A stretch of DNA of 64,000 bases from a virus. Under the pieces are notes generated by a model. That model was given only the letters and a program-made list of their open reading frames with translations. It was not told where the DNA came from and did no database searches. The position numbers and the translations under genes are program-made. The stretch spans positions 1 through 64,000 of the IMG/VR virus record IMGVR_UViG_3300042332_000866. The stretch is one strand, 5' to 3'. Numbering within the stretch: position 1 is the first letter of the stretch; each line of letters opens with the position of its first letter. This document shows positions 56,701 through 63,581 of this stretch, one piece after another.

Positions 56701-57117
56701 CTATTCAGCCCCGACTTCGTTTTTGTCCGTGACGTACAGATTAATTACGGGGTAACATTTCGCCAGTTTGGTGAACGTATCGCCGTACGTAGGATAATAT
56801 CCATCCCAGAACCCGGCCCCGTGGCCGTTCTGAGTAAGCCAGAAGTCATGGCCTGCTTGGCTGGCCTCGGGCTTCTCGCCTTTCCTGCCTTCCTCATAAT
56901 TGAGATAGTACCACATGCGAGACCAGAACGAAAAAGCATGGGCGCGTAGGATTTCGCGTGATTCGTCCGTGAAGTCGTCCGTGCTGAAATGCCTGTCGAA
57001 TGGATCGCCGTCACGTTCCCCAGGTTCGCCGTCGCTGTCTTCTGATATTGTAGACGACCACAGGGCCGCGTGTAAATAGGATCGAAAAAATTCAGGGAAG
57101 TCTGCTTTAGTTGTCAT
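56701..57117 (-). CDS. Cassette gene 9, phage/plasmid protein with GHDFWLTQNGHG motif
   Basis: From MTTKADFPEFF (138 residues) the protein has YLHAALWSSTISEDSDGEPG near the start and AGHDFWLTQNGHGAGFWDG (about 91-109), a signature of widespread phage and plasmid proteins of unknown function. The start at 57156 would include the repeat side and is unlikely. Confidence 0.78.
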   Translation of the reverse strand: MTTKADFPEFFRSYLHAALWSSTISEDSDGEPGERDGDPFDRHFSTDDFTDESREILRAHAFSFWSRMWYYLNYEEGRKGEKPEASQAGHDFWLTQNGHGAGFWDGYYPTYGDTFTKLAKCYPVINLYVTDKNEVGAE

Positions 57118-57150
57118 GGTAGTTTGGTTTTTTTTAGTGCGTGGTTTTCC

Positions 57151-57220
57151 GTTCACCGCTTTAGGTCGGTGCGTGAAAGTTGTTTTTGTGTGTCTGGATG
57201 TCGGGGGCGGGTTATAGAAT
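57151..57220 (-). repeat. Intergenic cassette element, copy G
   Basis: Core at 57151-57170, distal GGGTTATAGAATGG close to the TAG of the next gene. This is the last copy found; genes beyond it use a different leader. Confidence 0.85.
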
Positions 57221-57224
57221 GGCG

Positions 57225-57788
57225 CTATTCGGCAGAGCAGAGGGCCGCTTTTAGGTCTTCCGCTTCTCGGGCTTGTTCTTCAGCTTCTCGGGCTTGGTCT
57301 TCAGCTTCTTGCTGCTCCCTTTCATCTTCCGCGATGCTTTCGGCCAGGTCGTCGGCTGCGCGTGCTGCGTCGGTCTCAGTTTCGTAAATATCGCCTTCGA
57401 TGGCTGAGGCCATGCCCTCGCCCATTGTCCAGCCTGCCAAGAATCCGCGTGAACGTGGCAAGCGGAAAACTAGGCCGCGTATTTTTGAATCCTGATAATT
57501 GTCCGCGTACCATCCTGTGTGTTTGATGCGCGTGCCTGCTACCTCATCGCAGTGTTGCCAGCGTAGCGCGAAAGGTGCGGATCTGTCACCGAGATAAAAG
57601 CCTTTGCCTTTTCCGGCCTGCTCGGGTTTCGGCGCATGGTAGCAGGGGCCACATATCGGCCTTTGATATTGTCGCAGCCTGTCAGACTTCGGCCCGCGTG
57701 GCAGGCTGGCAACGTAGCGAGGCCAAGAAAATCCGGCAAAGGTGAACTCGGGGGCAGGGAGAGTGAATCGGCTTGTGTGGGGTTTCAT
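57225..57788 (-). CDS. Conserved phage protein with MGEGMASAI motif
   Basis: From MKPHTSRFTL (187 residues) it carries HTGWYADNYQDSKIRGLVF (about 92-110), SRGFLAGWTMGEGMASAI (about 116-133) and a long acidic Ala/Glu helix with EAxDQAREAEE repeats. This pattern recurs in phage accessory regions; function unknown. The Arg/Pro-rich upstream extension is a shadow. Confidence 0.75.
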   Translation of the reverse strand: MKPHTSRFTLPAPEFTFAGFSWPRYVASLPRGPKSDRLRQYQRPICGPCYHAPKPEQAGKGKGFYLGDRSAPFALRWQHCDEVAGTRIKHTGWYADNYQDSKIRGLVFRLPRSRGFLAGWTMGEGMASAIEGDIYETETDAARAADDLAESIAEDEREQQEAEDQAREAEEQAREAEDLKAALCSAE

Positions 57789-57890
57789 GGTGTCCTGATT
57801 TTCTTTGGGTGTGTGTGTGTGTTTCGGGCCGCGTTTGGCCTCGCTACCGCCCCTAGATTTCTGGGATCTGGGGGCGGGATGCGGGGTCAA

Positions 57891-58082
57891 TTAAGCAGCG
57901 TCACAAGCGTCTTGCCATCCCTCGCCAGTTTTGAGGAAAAGAGCGGTCAGAGAGGCTTTTAGTGGGGAGTACCCGCATTCGTCTTGTAATGCGTGACGAA
58001 TGGCGTTCTGGCTGTACCGCTTGGCCTGCTTTCGTGCGGTTGTGATATTGCCGTTGATGAAGTTTTCAATTAAAGAGTTCAT
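57891..58082 (-). CDS. Conserved small phage protein with FINGN..AKRYS motif
   Basis: From MNSLIENFINGNITTARKQA (63 residues) it has a helical middle and a C-terminal FLKTGEGWQDACDAA. Similar short proteins recur in phages; the upstream extension is a shadow. Confidence 0.72.
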   Translation of the reverse strand: MNSLIENFINGNITTARKQAKRYSQNAIRHALQDECGYSPLKASLTALFLKTGEGWQDACDAA

Positions 58083-58086
58083 AGAT

Positions 58087-58245
58087 TTAGTCTTTCCAGG
58101 TTTTGCAAGCACGGGTTGAAAGGTAATAATGCGCGGAGGGGTCCGAAAGTCGGTATTCTTTGAGCATTTCCCGCGCCTCTTTGCGCGTGTCGAATTGATC
58201 CACTGTTTCGAGGTCTTTCCCGTCTTTTCTTTGGATGTAGTACAT
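58087..58245 (-). CDS. Small MYYIQRKDG-type protein
   Basis: From MYYIQRKDGKDLETVDQFDT (52 residues) it reads KEAREMLKEYRLSDPSAHYY and ends in RACKTWKD, a pattern seen in many phages. It has a compact beta-beta-alpha look. Function unknown. Confidence 0.75.
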   Translation of the reverse strand: MYYIQRKDGKDLETVDQFDTRKEAREMLKEYRLSDPSAHYYLSTRACKTWKD

Positions 58246-58288
58246 GGTGTGGCTTTTCTTTGGTTTGGGTTTGATGGTGTGGGAAGTT

Positions 58289-58765
58289 TTAGAGCATGTT
58301 CGCGAGCGCTCCGAAACGCTCAATCTGTGCGGATGTCAGACCAAGGGCGCGAAGTTTTGGGCCCAAATTCTGGCAGTCTTCATAAATGCGAAAGGCTTTC
58401 CGGCTGTCTTGATCGTACCCGAAATCATCCGACCAGTCTGCAAAGCTGGCGTTGATTGTAGAGGTATAATCCGCACAGACCCGGCCTAGAACCTCTGCCG
58501 GATCGGGTTTTTTAGGGCCAAGTACGGTTTTACCGTCTCGGGCTTTGATGGTGTTTCCTACACCGCTTTTCCAATCAAAATAAACGGGAGTCTTCCCCGT
58601 AGGACAGAAACCTAGCTGGAAAGCGTAATGTTTCCAGCCGTCGGAATCGGTCGCGATGTGGCCGCCGTGAATCTGTGTACCATTTTTCCAGCCTAAAGCT
58701 GAAAATTCAGTGGCTAGGATTTCGGCGGCCTCTACGTGGTCGGTGATTTCTTCAATAGGTTTCAT
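58289..58765 (-). CDS. Accessory protein, unknown
   Basis: The 158-residue protein has HYAFQLGFCPTGKTPVYFDW (about 46-65) and ADWSDDFGYDQDSRKAFRIY (about 108-127), patterns that recur in phage accessory proteins. It may act early in infection; the role is unknown. It starts 6 bases after the leader box CAAAGGAAAAC. Confidence 0.7.
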   Translation of the reverse strand: MKPIEEITDHVEAAEILATEFSALGWKNGTQIHGGHIATDSDGWKHYAFQLGFCPTGKTPVYFDWKSGVGNTIKARDGKTVLGPKKPDPAEVLGRVCADYTSTINASFADWSDDFGYDQDSRKAFRIYEDCQNLGPKLRALGLTSAQIERFGALANML

Positions 58766-58806
58766 AGTGTCTTGTTTTCCTTTGTGTGTGGTGTGGTGTG
58801 GGGAGA

Positions 58807-58983
58807 TTAGGCTTTGTACTTGTCGTTTGTGGCATCCTGCCAGCCAGCATTATAAGCTTGCGTTTTGACGTGACGGAAGAGCTGCGCGTCGTGGCGCTCG
58901 CGTCTCCAGACTAGGACAGTGAAAGCAGCCGTGGCTGCTAAAGAGCCACACAGGAAAGCGAGGATTGAGGGGAGGAATTCCAT
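58807..58983 (-). CDS. 58-residue membrane-anchored protein
   Basis: The frame from ATG at 58983 encodes an N-terminal hydrophobic helix (FLPSILAFLCGSLAATAAFT) followed by a basic WRRERH stop-transfer and a soluble tail ending KYKA. It could be an inner-membrane protein acting on the host early. Confidence 0.65.
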   Translation of the reverse strand: MEFLPSILAFLCGSLAATAAFTVLVWRRERHDAQLFRHVKTQAYNAGWQDATNDKYKA

Positions 58984-59001
58984 GGTGTTTTTTGGGTGTG
59001 A

Positions 59002-59148
59002 TTAGCGAGTGAGGAAAAAGGCAGCGACTAGGCCGAAAGAGATCAAATATATGGCTGCATCTTCAAGGCTGCGACGGCGGGCTTCTTTGGCGCGGGCTTC
59101 GCAAATTGCGAACCATTCGTTTGCATGGGCTTCGGATGAGTTTTTCAT
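59002..59148 (-). CDS. 48-residue tail-anchored membrane protein
   Basis: The frame from ATG at 59148 reads MKNSSEAHANEWFAICEARA, a basic KEARRRSLEDA segment and a C-terminal membrane helix (IYLISFGLVAAFFL). It is the first gene of the minus arm next to the divergent control region, so an early takeover role is plausible. Confidence 0.65.
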   Translation of the reverse strand: MKNSSEAHANEWFAICEARAKEARRRSLEDAAIYLISFGLVAAFFLTR

Positions 59149-59389
59149 TTTTTTGGTGGAGTTGAGTGTTTTTAGCTCGTTTGAGCGTCCCCATCATTAC
59201 CATACCGCCGAAAAGCTGACAAATGTTTTTTTATTTTATTTTCATTAGGAGGTTTAAACCGTTGGTTGTGAGTAAAAAAGAGTCAGTCAGAAATGGTGCC
59301 AAAAGTTTGGAATTGGTAGTATTTTAAACTGTGGCTTGGTCTCGGCTTATATTTTGACCATGTTTTTTCTGTCTCATATAACCACGGGC

Positions 59390-59433
59390 TTGGCTTTTTA
59401 CGGTCGTAAATTCAACCACGGTCAAAAAGCCAA
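59390..59433. repeat. 10-bp inverted repeat TTGGCTTTTT/AAAAAGCCAA
   Basis: Perfect 10-bp arms (59390-59399 and 59424-59433) flank 24 bases that carry two CGGTC copies. On the minus strand it lacks a T-run beyond the stem, so an operator or origin element is as likely as a terminator. Confidence 0.75.
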
Positions 59434-59437
59434 ACTT

Positions 59438-59508
59438 CTGGCAGTGTTTTGGCAGCTTGGGACTGCCACAATCGCTGCCAGCTTTATTTTCTGGCAGCGA
59501 TTTGGCAG
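59438..59508. repeat. Long hairpin and GGCAG iteron-like cluster
   Basis: CTGCCACAATCGCTGCCAG (59463-59481) pairs with CTGGCAGCGATTTGGCAG (59491-59508) over 18 bp with one bulge and a 9-base loop. Two more CTGGCAG/TTGGCAG sites lie just left (59438-59455). Six half-sites in 70 bases suggest an initiator or repressor binding array. Confidence 0.75.
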
Positions 59509-59872
59509 CTGTTTTGTCGCACTATCATTCGTTAGGCCAAATCTCTTGAAACCCTTATTTTATAAGGCTCGCAGCGTGTAGCTGTTTTTTTATTAACTGC
59601 ATTTTTAGATAGCTTATGGCTAATTATTTTGAATAAAGTGTCAGATTGCATACAGGAACGAAAAAGGAATTTACCGGTTATATAGAGCAATACATATTTA
59701 TACATGCCCCACATTTGATTTCCATCCTGAAGGAAAATGCAAAAGAAACCTTATTTTCTGACATCTGACTGAGTGTTTTTTAGTTAACTATTTTTAAACT
59801 CAAAACAGACGTTTTTTAGTTTCTTATATATTCGGGTTGAATGTTTTATAAATATAGTTAAACTCCTGATAT

Positions 59873-60589
59873 ATGGTCAAGAAGATTATGATGTCCCCTT
59901 TTCAGCTCCCCGAGGAGCTGGCTACTAAATTGCGCGATGCTGTGAGATCGCGCGGTCTCACACTGTCGAGCGTTTACGAACAAGCGCTGACACAGTGGCT
60001 CGAAGCTGGTGGAACGGGCGAAACTGAGACAAGCGAGAAAACGGAAAAGGTTTTCTGCCCGGCAGGTATGAAACTGGTTTCGGGTTTTCCGGCTCCTCCT
60101 GATATGGTGGATCGTCTCACGTCCTTTGCGCCGTCATTGGGCGGGCATGACAAGATGATGGCAGGCATGGTAAAAGGCTGGTTAAATGGTCGGAGATTGC
60201 CGGGTGAGAGCTACCAGAGACCACATGAGGAAAAGCTGACACCAGAGCAGGAAAGAGAGGTCGAACTAGAGCGACGGCGCAAAGTGGCCGCTGTGCGTTA
60301 TTCTCGCGGGACTCCTCCCCTTGTGGGGCCAAGCGTCTTTTGGCATAGAAAAGCGCATCCTGCTCCGTGGGAGATTATTGGCCTAGCCTCGCCAGATTGG
60401 GACCATTTGAAAGACGAAATCAAAGCACTCTGTGAAAAGGAGCACGCCGAACACGTAAAAGCACAAGAAGCCGAAGTGAGAGCACGCGCAGCACTGGAAC
60501 CCGTCGAACCTGCTAAAAAATACCGTGTAGAGATCCAAGGCACGCGGCTTGTGAAGATCGAGATTAAACCGGAGGGGGATTTCTGCTAA
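59873..60589 (+). CDS. Ribbon-helix-helix-like regulator with C-terminal extension, ends GDFC
   Basis: The first 45 residues (SPFQLPEELATKLRDAVRSR, then GLTLSSVYEQALTQWL) fit a ribbon-helix-helix DNA-binding domain. The rest (238 residues in all) is helical and charged with a conserved-looking VGPSVFWHRKAHPAPWEIIG segment. It is the first gene of the plus arm after the control region and may regulate it. It ends in Glu-Gly-Asp-Phe-Cys. The stop and next start are arranged as TAATATG. Confidence 0.72.
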   Translation: MVKKIMMSPFQLPEELATKLRDAVRSRGLTLSSVYEQALTQWLEAGGTGETETSEKTEKVFCPAGMKLVSGFPAPPDMVDRLTSFAPSLGGHDKMMAGMVKGWLNGRRLPGESYQRPHEEKLTPEQEREVELERRRKVAAVRYSRGTPPLVGPSVFWHRKAHPAPWEIIGLASPDWDHLKDEIKALCEKEHAEHVKAQEAEVRARAALEPVEPAKKYRVEIQGTRLVKIEIKPEGDFC

Positions 60590-60590
60590 T

Positions 60591-61106
60591 ATGGCTGCAA
60601 AATCACTTGCCTCTCCTGACGTGTGGAGAGCTATCAAGCTGGCCTCAATTAGGGGCGTACCTGACGCCGAACTAGCTGAGCATTTCGGTGTGACTACAAA
60701 TGCAATATCCAGTCGCCGTTTCGATGATGACGAATGGCGAGCAGCTAAACCGAAACTATCAGGCCTGCCTCCAGTAAGAAAAGCGCAAAGCAAAGCCCAA
60801 GACATTCAAGATGTCACAGAGGCCAGTTTAGCCGAAATCGGAGAGCAAAATTCCCTGTTGCTTGCTCGCTACGTAGGGCAGAAAATTAAAAACAGCGTTG
60901 AAAGTGACCTCCTGCCCGACCCTGAAGACTGGGCGCAAATTAAAACAGCATCGGAGATCCTCAGAAAAGCGACGGGCCAAGACCGAGATCAGCCAGCTGT
61001 GAGCGTCAATCTGTTCTCAGCCTCCCAGTTTTACGACGACGTGGCCCCGACTTTTGAGGCTGATCTTGTTGAGACTGAGCCCGAAAATACACCAGATTTC
61101 TGTTAA
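60591..61106 (+). CDS. Helix-turn-helix protein, possible small terminase, ends PDFC
   Basis: The 171-residue protein has an N-terminal helix-turn-helix (GVPDAELAEHFGVTTNAISS, about 20-39), a central helical region (ARYVGQKIKNSVESDLLPDP) and ends TPDFC. The DNA-binding start and helical middle match phage small terminase subunits, and it lies in the arm that leads to the portal, but the large subunit is elsewhere. A transcription factor is the alternative. Confidence 0.6.
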   Translation: MAAKSLASPDVWRAIKLASIRGVPDAELAEHFGVTTNAISSRRFDDDEWRAAKPKLSGLPPVRKAQSKAQDIQDVTEASLAEIGEQNSLLLARYVGQKIKNSVESDLLPDPEDWAQIKTASEILRKATGQDRDQPAVSVNLFSASQFYDDVAPTFEADLVETEPENTPDFC

Positions 61107-61435
61107 ATCACACCTAAGTCGTTGAGTATCAACGCACAAGCAACTTATCATTACGGTCGTTGTTAGTAGTTAATAAATACCATAACGATTTCGGCATTCA
61201 GCGCGGCTGGAAACGGGATGAGCAGGCACACAGGCACACAGGCACGCAGGCACAAGCGGGCACAAGGGCCAAGCGCCTGTGTGCTCAGTGGAGGGTGCCT
61301 GGCTGCCAGCGACGGGGGGACGCCCGGCCTACCCTAGGGCTGGATTTGCGGGAGCGTCAGCGCTAGGTAGGGGTTGAGAAAAATTTTGTTTAAAATACAC
61401 CTTTTCACTTTATCAAAATAGGTTTATAGGTCTTG
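61107..61435 (+). other. Gene-free GC-rich repeat stretch before HNH gene
   Basis: No gene. Four 8-base repeats of AGGCACAC type (61224-61255) are followed by GCCTGTGTGCTC (61275-61286), complementary to the repeat side, then a GC-rich stretch unlike the flanking AT-rich DNA. Near 61388-61414 TTGTTT, 17 bases, TTTATC is a weak promoter guess for the HNH gene. It could be a packaging site or a recombination relic. Confidence 0.5.
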
Positions 61436-62182
61436 ATGCCAAAACCAAAAGACATACTTGGTCAGAAATTTAATTCTCTAACCGTAGTGGTACTCAATAA
61501 GCCCGCTAGTTTTAAGATACTCCCAAACGGTCGTAGAGTAACAGTAAGCAACACTTGGGATTGTTTATGCGATTGCGGTAAGACTAGGAACAACGTATCT
61601 AGATACCACCTCCAACATGGCAGCATCAAGACTTGTGGATGTATCAAAGAGTTTAACTATGCTAAAACTAGACGCCATTTAACCGAAGGCACATTGACTA
61701 CTCCACCGTATGCTTTCTCTAGAGGAGTAGGTAATTTTTACAAAGTGTGGGAAGCTATAAAAATGCGTTGCTACTGCAAGAATCACAAATCCTTCCACAA
61801 CTACGGAGGTAGAGGCATCAAGGTACATTCAGACTGGAAGAGTAGCTATCGTACTTTTGCTATAGCTGTAGGTCCGAGACCTTCACGGCTACATTCCATA
61901 GACAGAATCGACACCAACAAAGACTATGAACCTGGGAATGTAAGGTGGAGCACCAGCGTAGAGCAGGCTAATAACAAGAGAACGAACATTTGGCTACGTT
62001 GGAAAAATGAATCAATTACGTTAACAAAACTAGCTGAAAAAGAGCAGGTAAGTTACCGCCTTTTGCATCGACGTATTAAAAGATACAACATGCCTGTAGA
62101 AGAAGCTGTATTGAGCGCTAGAAAAACCGGAAAGCCTTTCATACCACATAGAAGACCAAAATACTCCGAAGATTTTTGTTAA
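61436..62182 (+). CDS. HNH homing endonuclease, ends EDFC
   Basis: I chose the ATG at 61436 over the TTG three bases upstream (248 residues). A Cys-rich N-terminal module (LGQKFNSLTVV; CLCDCGKTRNN; IKTCGC) is followed by the HNH core YGGRGIKVHSDW (about 121-132), HSIDRIDTNKDYEPGNVRWS (about 151-170) and a C-terminal helix-turn-helix-like part (LTKLAEKEQVSYRLLHRRI). The C-terminal tag Ser-Glu-Asp-Phe-Cys on a homing enzyme suggests the tag is useful to mobile genes too. Confidence 0.87.
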   Translation: MPKPKDILGQKFNSLTVVVLNKPASFKILPNGRRVTVSNTWDCLCDCGKTRNNVSRYHLQHGSIKTCGCIKEFNYAKTRRHLTEGTLTTPPYAFSRGVGNFYKVWEAIKMRCYCKNHKSFHNYGGRGIKVHSDWKSSYRTFAIAVGPRPSRLHSIDRIDTNKDYEPGNVRWSTSVEQANNKRTNIWLRWKNESITLTKLAEKEQVSYRLLHRRIKRYNMPVEEAVLSARKTGKPFIPHRRPKYSEDFC

Positions 62183-62225
62183 AATACGTCTTTACACTTT
62201 AAGGAACGTGTATATAGTTACTCAC

Positions 62226-62391
62226 ATGACCCCCTGCCCTCGAAAAACGCTTCCACGACCTATTGGTCAAAGACCTCAGAGGAGAGACCAGCCCCTCAGA
62301 AAAGAAGAAACTCGACATCCTCGAACGTAGGCGCTCAGCACCAACCGACTACGAGAAGAAACAGATCGCACGACTTGATTGGAGCACCTGA
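62226..62391 (+). pseudogene. Frameshifted small gene
   Basis: The ATG at 62226 enters a CCCCC run; without one C the frame would read MTPALEKRFHDLLVKDLRGE and continue as a protein-like charged sequence to a TGA at 62389-62391 (54 residues). As written, the ATG frame ends after 34 codons. A sequencing or assembly error is possible; so is translation from the in-frame TTG at 62263. Confidence 0.4.
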
Positions 62392-62506
62392 GAACTGAAG
62401 AGGATACTGGGCGCAATCAACCGAACAACTAAAGGAGTCGTACTGCCGAGAAACCCGTGAACACAACCATCCACCCCACCCACTCGCCTCACCCCCCATC
62501 CACCCC

Positions 62507-62755
62507 ATGACATCATTCCCCACAGCAACTCAGTCCCGAGCAGCCTCCGTAGCCGCAGCACTCAGAAACAAGCTACAAGGAGAACTCAACGAAGTCGCAG
62601 CCCTCATCAACGAGACCACCAGCATCAGGCAACTAGAGCTGACCATCATCCGAGCGATCAGCACCCAAGCAACTGAGTTCCTGACAGGGCTTGGTTATCA
62701 AGTGGTTCACTCTACAAGCCTTCACACCGAGGCAAAGACCACGATCAGTTGGTAA
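62507..62755 (+). CDS. Small protein, unknown
   Basis: The 82-residue protein is a Thr/Ala-rich helix bundle (SRAASVAAALRNKLQGELNE; RQLELTIIRAISTQATEFL) followed by a short beta-like end (GYQVVHSTSLH), resembling small phage proteins with a GYxVxHS ending. It may be a head accessory protein. Confidence 0.65.
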   Translation: MTSFPTATQSRAASVAAALRNKLQGELNEVAALINETTSIRQLELTIIRAISTQATEFLTGLGYQVVHSTSLHTEAKTTISW

Positions 62756-62760
62756 CACTA

Positions 62761-63029
62761 TGCCCGCATTCCAGAAACACGACCTCACCAACCGCACAGT
62801 TGGCTACTGGACCGTGCTTCGCGAGAACAAAGCTCATCGGAAAGAAGTTCAACGCACCTATGCACCAGGCTCCATTGCTCCGACCTTCTGGATATGCAGG
62901 TGCATCTGCGGCAAGATCAAACCCACCGTTCGCGGATCAGTTCTGATGGATGGACGCTCTCAATCATGTGGGTGCCAGCGGAAACACACCCTCAAGCGTC
63001 AAGCTCAACAGGACCAAGACTTTTGTTAA
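62761..63029 (+). CDS. Stand-alone zinc module related to HNH N-termini, ends QDFC
   Basis: From ATG at 62761 (89 residues) it reads NRTVGYWTVLREN, then WICRCICGKIKPTVRGSVLM and SQSCGCQRK: the same Cys-x-Cys-x-x-Cys-Gly and Ser-x-Gly-Cys pattern as the N-terminal modules of the two HNH endonucleases at 43212 and 61436, without the nuclease part. It ends in Asp-Gln-Asp-Phe-Cys. It may be a DNA-binding domain released from, or captured by, HNH genes. Confidence 0.72.
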
Positions 63030-63054
63030 TTCCACTTCTCGAAAACAAATATTC

Positions 63055-63083
63055 TTGACTCCCAAACCCACTAGCCTTAAATT
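63055..63083 (+). promoter_or_regulatory. Sigma70-like promoter for DUF6321-like gene
   Basis: TTGACT (63055-63060), 17 bases, TAAATT (63078-63083), only 5 bases before the ATG at 63089, so transcription would begin at the start codon. A CTTCTCGAAAAC sequence 15 bases upstream resembles the TCGAAA boxes of the minus arm. Confidence 0.65.
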
Positions 63084-63088
63084 CAATC

Positions 63089-63358
63089 ATGGCCAAGAAA
63101 GCAGCAACTAAGAAATCAGCATCAAAGAAGCCAAGCCTATCGGTAGGACGTGGTGAGAAGCTATCCATCGCTCAAGGTGGGGGTTTATCCGCGAAGGGCC
63201 GCGCACGTTATAACGCAGCCACAGGCAGCAACTTGAAGGCCCCAGCTCCGAAGCCCAAGACCGAGAAGGACAAAGCTAGGAAGAAAAGTTTCTGCGCTCG
63301 ATCCCAAAGCTGGACAGGCGAGCGTGGCAAGGCCGCACGTAAGCGTTGGGCCTGCTAA
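63089..63358 (+). CDS. DUF6321-like basic protein of the packaging region
   Basis: The 89-residue protein has a Lys/Ala/Ser-rich start, a central GGLSAKGRARYNAATGSNLK (about 31-50) and a C-terminal KKSFCARSQSW then RKRWAC, the pattern of DUF6321, found near terminase and portal genes of many phages. The high lysine content suggests DNA binding during packaging. It ends in Cys but without the DFC tag. Confidence 0.8.
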   Translation: MAKKAATKKSASKKPSLSVGRGEKLSIAQGGGLSAKGRARYNAATGSNLKAPAPKPKTEKDKARKKSFCARSQSWTGERGKAARKRWAC

Positions 63359-63372
63359 ACAATTTCCACGGT

Positions 63373-63415
63373 CCAGTCTTGTTCCTTCTTAAAGACTGGA
63401 ATGCTTTCTCCCAAA
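63373..63415 (+). terminator. Hairpin terminator after DUF6321-like gene
   Basis: CCAGTCTT (63373-63380) pairs with AAGACTGG (63392-63399), with an 11-base loop, followed by AATGCTTTCTC. The T-run is weak, so partial termination is likely. Confidence 0.55.
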
Positions 63416-63434
63416 GCACGCACTATCCACTCTT

Positions 63435-63548
63435 GTGCGCCGAGTCGGAGCTAGGTTCTTTTTAACCCTCAAACTTGCACCTGACCTTGTGCAAGAAGCT
63501 CTGCCAAAGGTGGACAAGGTCATTTTAGCCTTCAAACAACTTTCTTGA
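63435..63548 (+). CDS. Possible small protein before portal, GTG start
   Basis: A GTG-started frame encodes 37 residues (RRVGARFFLTLKLAPDLVQE and a short tail) with protein-like amphipathic character, and stays open further upstream without an ATG. It lies 33 bases before the portal start. Chance is possible. Confidence 0.3.
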   Translation: MRRVGARFFLTLKLAPDLVQEALPKVDKVILAFKQLS

Positions 63549-63581
63549 CTACGCCTATCAATAAGTCGAAGATTGCAGACC

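Larger units (their letters stand above)
59149..59872. other. Divergent AT-rich control region, possible replication origin
   Basis: No convincing gene is present. It separates the leftward and rightward arms and contains a GGTTTAAACC palindrome (near 59256), two inverted repeats, six GGCAG-type half-sites, AT-rich stretches (59580-59870) and an 11-base direct repeat GTTTTTTAGTT (59775-59785 and 59811-59821). A TTGAAT at about 59837 lies 17 bases before AAACTC, upstream of the plus-arm ATG at 59873, as a weak promoter guess. Cumulative skew analysis would test the origin idea. Confidence 0.45.

Noticed and set aside
61098-63030. DNA-level explanation for the D-F-C ends (TTTTGTTAA as a -35 or terminator signal)
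   Set aside because: Possible for the plus-strand genes at 62170 and 63020, where TTGTTAA is followed by AT-rich DNA, but minus-arm copies lie inside operons, use TGA or TAA, and vary at every wobble base.
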